Assembly: GCF_003130795.1 (NCBI RefSeq)
Contig: NZ_CP029354.1
Span: 1-64,000, forward strand
Length of the DNA stretch: 64,000 nucleotides
Direction: 5' to 3'
From: Azospirillum thermophilum
GTDB lineage: Bacteria > Pseudomonadota > Alphaproteobacteria > Azospirillales > Azospirillaceae
The position numbers and the translations under genes were made by a program. Numbering within the stretch: position 1 is the first letter of the stretch; each line of letters begins with the position of its first letter. Shown here piece after piece: positions 63,249 through 64,000 of the stretch. A model generated the notes under the pieces. It saw nothing but the letters and a program-made list of their open reading frames with translations. It did no database searches and was not told the origin of the DNA.

Positions 63249-64000
63249 GTGAGCCGGGACTCGAGCAGGACGAAGGACACGGGCCTGCGGGCCGCGCTGC
63301 GGCGCTGCATGCCGGCCGTCGGCTTCTGCGCGCTGTTCAGCGGCGCCATCAACCTGCTGTCGCTGGCCGCCCCGCTCTACATGATGCAGGTCTACGACCG
63401 GGTCCTGAACAGCGGCAACCTCTCCACCCTCTTCGCGCTGACCCTGGCGGTCGCCGCCGCCCATATGGCGCAGGCGACGCTCGATTCGGTCCGCGGCCGC
63501 CTTCTGGCGCGTGCCGGCGTCATCCTGGAACGCGGGATGCGCGAGCGCGTCTTCCAGGCGGAACTGGCGGGCGCCGTGGAACCGCGCACCGGCCGGGACG
63601 GCCCCATCGGCGGGCAGGGGGCCCGCGACCTCGACCAGATCCGCCAGTTCCTCGCCGGACCGGCCGTCCTGGCGGCGATGGATGCCCCGTGGGTCCCGCT
63701 GTTCGTGCTGGTCATCGCCCTGATCCATCCCTGGCTCGCGGTGACGCTGATCGGCGGCGCCCTCCTTCTGCTCGTGCTGGCCATCCTGAACGAGGCGCTG
63801 ATCGCCGGCCCGATCGGCAACGGCACCCGGAGCGCCATGGAGGCCCAGACCGTCTTCGACGCGGCGATCCACAACGCGCCGGTGGTGCGCGCCATGGCGA
63901 TGGACGATGCCCTGACCCGGCGGTGGAGCGGCCGGCGCGACGAGGCGGTCGCCAGCCTGACCCGCGCCGCCGACCGCGGCGGCGTCCTGTCGGCCCTGGT
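63249..64000 (+). CDS. Type I secretion ABC transporter (PrtD/HlyB family), truncated by the window end
   Basis: The first 250 residues of a type I secretion permease/ATPase. The N-terminal membrane domain contains LFSGAINLLSLAAPLYMMQV and YDRVLNSGNLSTLFALTLAV, typical of the PrtD/LapB-like group for RTX substrates, with GARDLDQIRQFLAGPAVLAA and DAPWVPLFVLVIALIHPWLA. GTG 63249 is the likely start; an ATG at 63241 is followed by a stop. The ATPase domain lies beyond the window. It is divergent from the giant adhesin, which it likely exports. Confidence 0.88.
   Translation, partial: MSRDSSRTKDTGLRAALRRCMPAVGFCALFSGAINLLSLAAPLYMMQVYDRVLNSGNLSTLFALTLAVAAAHMAQATLDSVRGRLLARAGVILERGMRERVFQAELAGAVEPRTGRDGPIGGQGARDLDQIRQFLAGPAVLAAMDAPWVPLFVLVIALIHPWLAVTLIGGALLLLVLAILNEALIAGPIGNGTRSAMEAQTVFDAAIHNAPVVRAMAMDDALTRRWSGRRDEAVASLTRAADRGGVLSAL

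Overview
The window is about 70% G+C. Its gene content fits an alphaproteobacterium of the Rhodospirillales, most like Azospirillum: a nirS-type denitrification cluster with perfect FNR/NNR boxes, a sucC-sucD-methylmalonyl-CoA epimerase run, TAXI-TRAP transport, large type I-secreted RTX proteins and uronate catabolism. A plasmid-type parA (N-terminal helix-turn-helix) and parB with two perfect 18-bp palindromes sit beside housekeeping genes (tRNA-Glu, sucCD, an rRNA methyltransferase). This suggests a chromid or secondary chromosome. The genus and replicon type are inferences.

Layout. 1-4.8 kb: hydroxamate-siderophore ABC importer (frameshifted fhuD, fhuB, siderophore-interacting reductase, fhuC) with overlapping genes. 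4.9-10.5 kb: a small RTX protein, an Lrp-family regulator preceded by an attenuator-like leader, and a 1023-residue beta-propeller exoprotein containing a ~950-bp internal DNA duplication. 10.7-16.6 kb: DUF2249 protein, nirN, a NapC/NirT-type multihaem protein fused to an ethylbenzene-dehydrogenase-like haem domain, and nirS. 16.9-19.2 kb: DUF882 peptidase, a cobalamin riboswitch leading to an unknown 101-residue ORF, and small hypotheticals.

19.3-24.6 kb: GH31 glycosidase, hexuronate-type MFS and LacI regulator, with a palindromic operator between regulator and transporter. 24.9-26.9 kb: candidate parS sites and parBA. 27-41 kb: diguanylate cyclase, two alpha/beta hydrolases, EamA exporter, a GntR/kduI uronate module with two matching operators, an AidB-like acyl-CoA dehydrogenase, Tet-like MFS, DUF2087 protein, an RlmL-like methyltransferase, and a divergent P450/AraC pair. 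41.2-48.5 kb: tRNA-Glu(CUC), mce-sucD-sucC, an SDR dehydrogenase, and a frameshifted TRAP permease with its TAXI binding protein.

48.7-64 kb is a cell-surface region. It holds small ORFs, a TackOD1/degenerate-GGDEF protein, an HlyD-like membrane protein, an SQD1-like sugar-nucleotide enzyme, a TolC/NodT-like outer-membrane lipoprotein, a 2797-residue adhesin (13 Ig-like repeats plus an RTX tail) and, divergently, the start of a type I secretion ABC transporter cut by the window end.

Three single-base frameshifts are visible, two in fhuD and one in a G run of the TRAP permease. They may be sequencing errors. No insertion sequence, prophage, rRNA or CRISPR array was seen.
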